A stretch of 13,592 bases of DNA from the NCBI GenBank assembly GCA_964649265.1, contig CAZYPB010000030.1, forward strand, positions 1-13,592, in the 5' to 3' direction. Source of the stretch: CAZYPB01 sp964649265. Lineage in GTDB: Archaea; Micrarchaeota; Micrarchaeia; Burarchaeales; JAKAKT01. Under the pieces are notes generated by a model, which saw only the letters and a program-made list of their open reading frames with translations, had not been told where the DNA came from and ran no database searches. A program made the translations under genes and the position numbers. This document shows, in pieces, positions 12,605 through 13,592 of the stretch; positions within the stretch are counted from its first letter, which is position 1; each line of letters starts with the position of its first letter.

Positions 12605-13592
12605 TTACAAGTTTGCCCTTCTTAGCATAAGTGAGTTTGTAACAACGGACACACTGCTCATAGCCATTACCCCTCCGGCAATCATTGGCGAGAGAAGCAT
12701 ACCCATAAACGGATAAAGAATTCCCGCAGCAATTGGTATCCCCAAAATATTGTAGAACAACGCCCAGAACATGTTCTGTTTTATCTTATCCATTGTCGCC
12801 CTCCCAAGCTTAAGTGCTTTCACAACATCTTTTGGATCGTTATTCATAAGAACAACATTTCCTGTTTCCATTGCAACATCAGTACCAGAGCCCATGGCAA
12901 TCCCAATATCTGCCTGGGCAATTGCCGGAGCATCGTTGATTCCATCTCCCACCATGGCGACAACCTCTCCTTTTTCCTGAAGCTCCTTTACCTTGCTTAC
13001 CTTATCCTCCGGCATTACTTCTGAGAACACATTTTCTATTCCAACGTTCTTGCCAACTGCATCCCCTGTTCTCCCATTATCCCCAGTTATCATCCACACA
13101 CTAATTCCCATGGCTTTCAATTCGCTCACAGCCTCAGAGCTGGTCTCTTTCAGCTCATCAGCGATTCCTATTATCCCAACTGCCTTTTGATTAACTGAAA
13201 CTATTGTTACTGTTTTCCCATCAGTCTCAAGCTTATCTATTCTCTTAGAAAACTCACCTATCCCAATCTGGTTTTCTTTTGCGAATCTGATGTTCCCAAG
13301 AGATATCCTCCTTTTTCCGGAGTAAGCAACAACTCCCAGACCGGGGGATGCGCTGAACCTAGTTGTATTAAGGAGCTTGACTTTCCTTGAATCCGCTTGA
13401 GAAAGTATTGCTTCTGCAAGAGGGTGTTCGGAATTCTTCTCAACACTGGCAGCCACACGAAGAACCTCCTCTACTGAGCTCTCCTTCCCAGCTACTATAT
13501 CTGTTACTCCCGGTTTCCCCTTTGTTAGTGTTCCAGTTTTATCAACCATAACTGCAGAGACTTTTGTGGATCTCTCCAGAGCAGCGGCACTT
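12605..13592 (-). CDS. copA: Cu+-exporting P-type ATPase, C-terminal part (window edge)
   Basis: The frame is open to the window edge, so the first part of the gene (metal-binding domains and first six membrane helices) is outside. About 329 residues are visible. The phosphorylation motif DKTGTLTKG comes about 18 residues in, preceded by SAAALERSTKV. The nucleotide-binding domain has SEHPLAEAI, then MITGDN and GDGINDAPAIAQADIG of the hinge. The last two helices carry YN in ALFYNILGIP and MSSVSVVTNS, the Cu+ coordination signature of P1B-1 pumps. It exports cuprous ions across the membrane. No regulator or copper chaperone gene is in view. The stop lies directly against that of ogg with no gap. 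Confidence 0.92.
   Translation of the reverse strand, partial: SAAALERSTKVSAVMVDKTGTLTKGKPGVTDIVAGKESSVEEVLRVAASVEKNSEHPLAEAILSQADSRKVKLLNTTRFSASPGLGVVAYSGKRRISLGNIRFAKENQIGIGEFSKRIDKLETDGKTVTIVSVNQKAVGIIGIADELKETSSEAVSELKAMGISVWMITGDNGRTGDAVGKNVGIENVFSEVMPEDKVSKVKELQEKGEVVAMVGDGINDAPAIAQADIGIAMGSGTDVAMETGNVVLMNNDPKDVVKALKLGRATMDKIKQNMFWALFYNILGIPIAAGILYPFMGMLLSPMIAGGVMAMSSVSVVTNSLMLRRANL

Overview
The window is archaeal. It carries an RNA polymerase subunit K gene, a geranylgeranyl reductase with its own ferredoxin (archaeal lipid saturation), an Ogg2-type DNA glycosylase with a C-terminal lysine, TATA-type promoters about 25-30 nt ahead of the inferred transcript starts, at least one leaderless-looking gene, and Shine-Dalgarno motifs overlapping the stop codons of upstream genes. 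The protection genes (superoxide reductase, rubrerythrin, ferritin, peroxiredoxin, PerR) suggest an anaerobe or microaerophile that meets oxygen. I cannot assign a phylum from this window.

Layout. (1) Positions 1-938, minus strand: two tandem, diverged copies of a small helix-turn-helix (HTH) unit. Each has its own promoter, and in each the HTH frame is displaced from the best start codon by the same +1 phase. The first copy runs off the window edge. (2) 939-1130, minus: a small conserved-looking hypothetical protein. (3) 1246-1872, plus: a leaderless-looking transglutaminase-like protein. (4) 1951-5947, plus: a tight six-gene run of ferredoxin, geranylgeranyl reductase, bacterial-PH-domain membrane protein, rpoK, lemA and htpX. 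Two of these genes (57 and 55 codons) are very short. (5) 9422-5952, minus: arrestin-like/Spo0M-like protein, a 492-residue repeat lipoprotein candidate, a 235-residue repeat protein and a short-chain dehydrogenase. The two repeat proteins are built from about 24 copies of a roughly 26-residue, two-cysteine repeat. (6) 11909-9485, minus: a five-gene oxidative-stress operon, perR, peroxiredoxin, ferritin, superoxide reductase and rubrerythrin, ending in a hairpin plus T-rich tract. (7) 11993-12604, plus: Ogg2-type 8-oxoguanine glycosylase, divergent from perR. (8) 12605 to the window edge, minus: the C-terminal part of a Cu+-exporting P-type ATPase.

How the parts fit. The PerR operon would remove superoxide (superoxide reductase) and peroxide (peroxiredoxin, rubrerythrin) and store iron (ferritin). 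The neighbouring glycosylase repairs oxidised guanine and the copper pump limits metal-driven radical chemistry, so 9.5-13.6 kb reads as an oxidative and metal stress island. The 2-6 kb operon is about the membrane: lipid saturation (ferredoxin plus reductase), a PH-domain membrane protein, LemA and the HtpX membrane protease, with rpoK inserted. The Cys-repeat proteins are the largest unexplained product of the window. The tandem HTH units are the most puzzling piece of gene structure.
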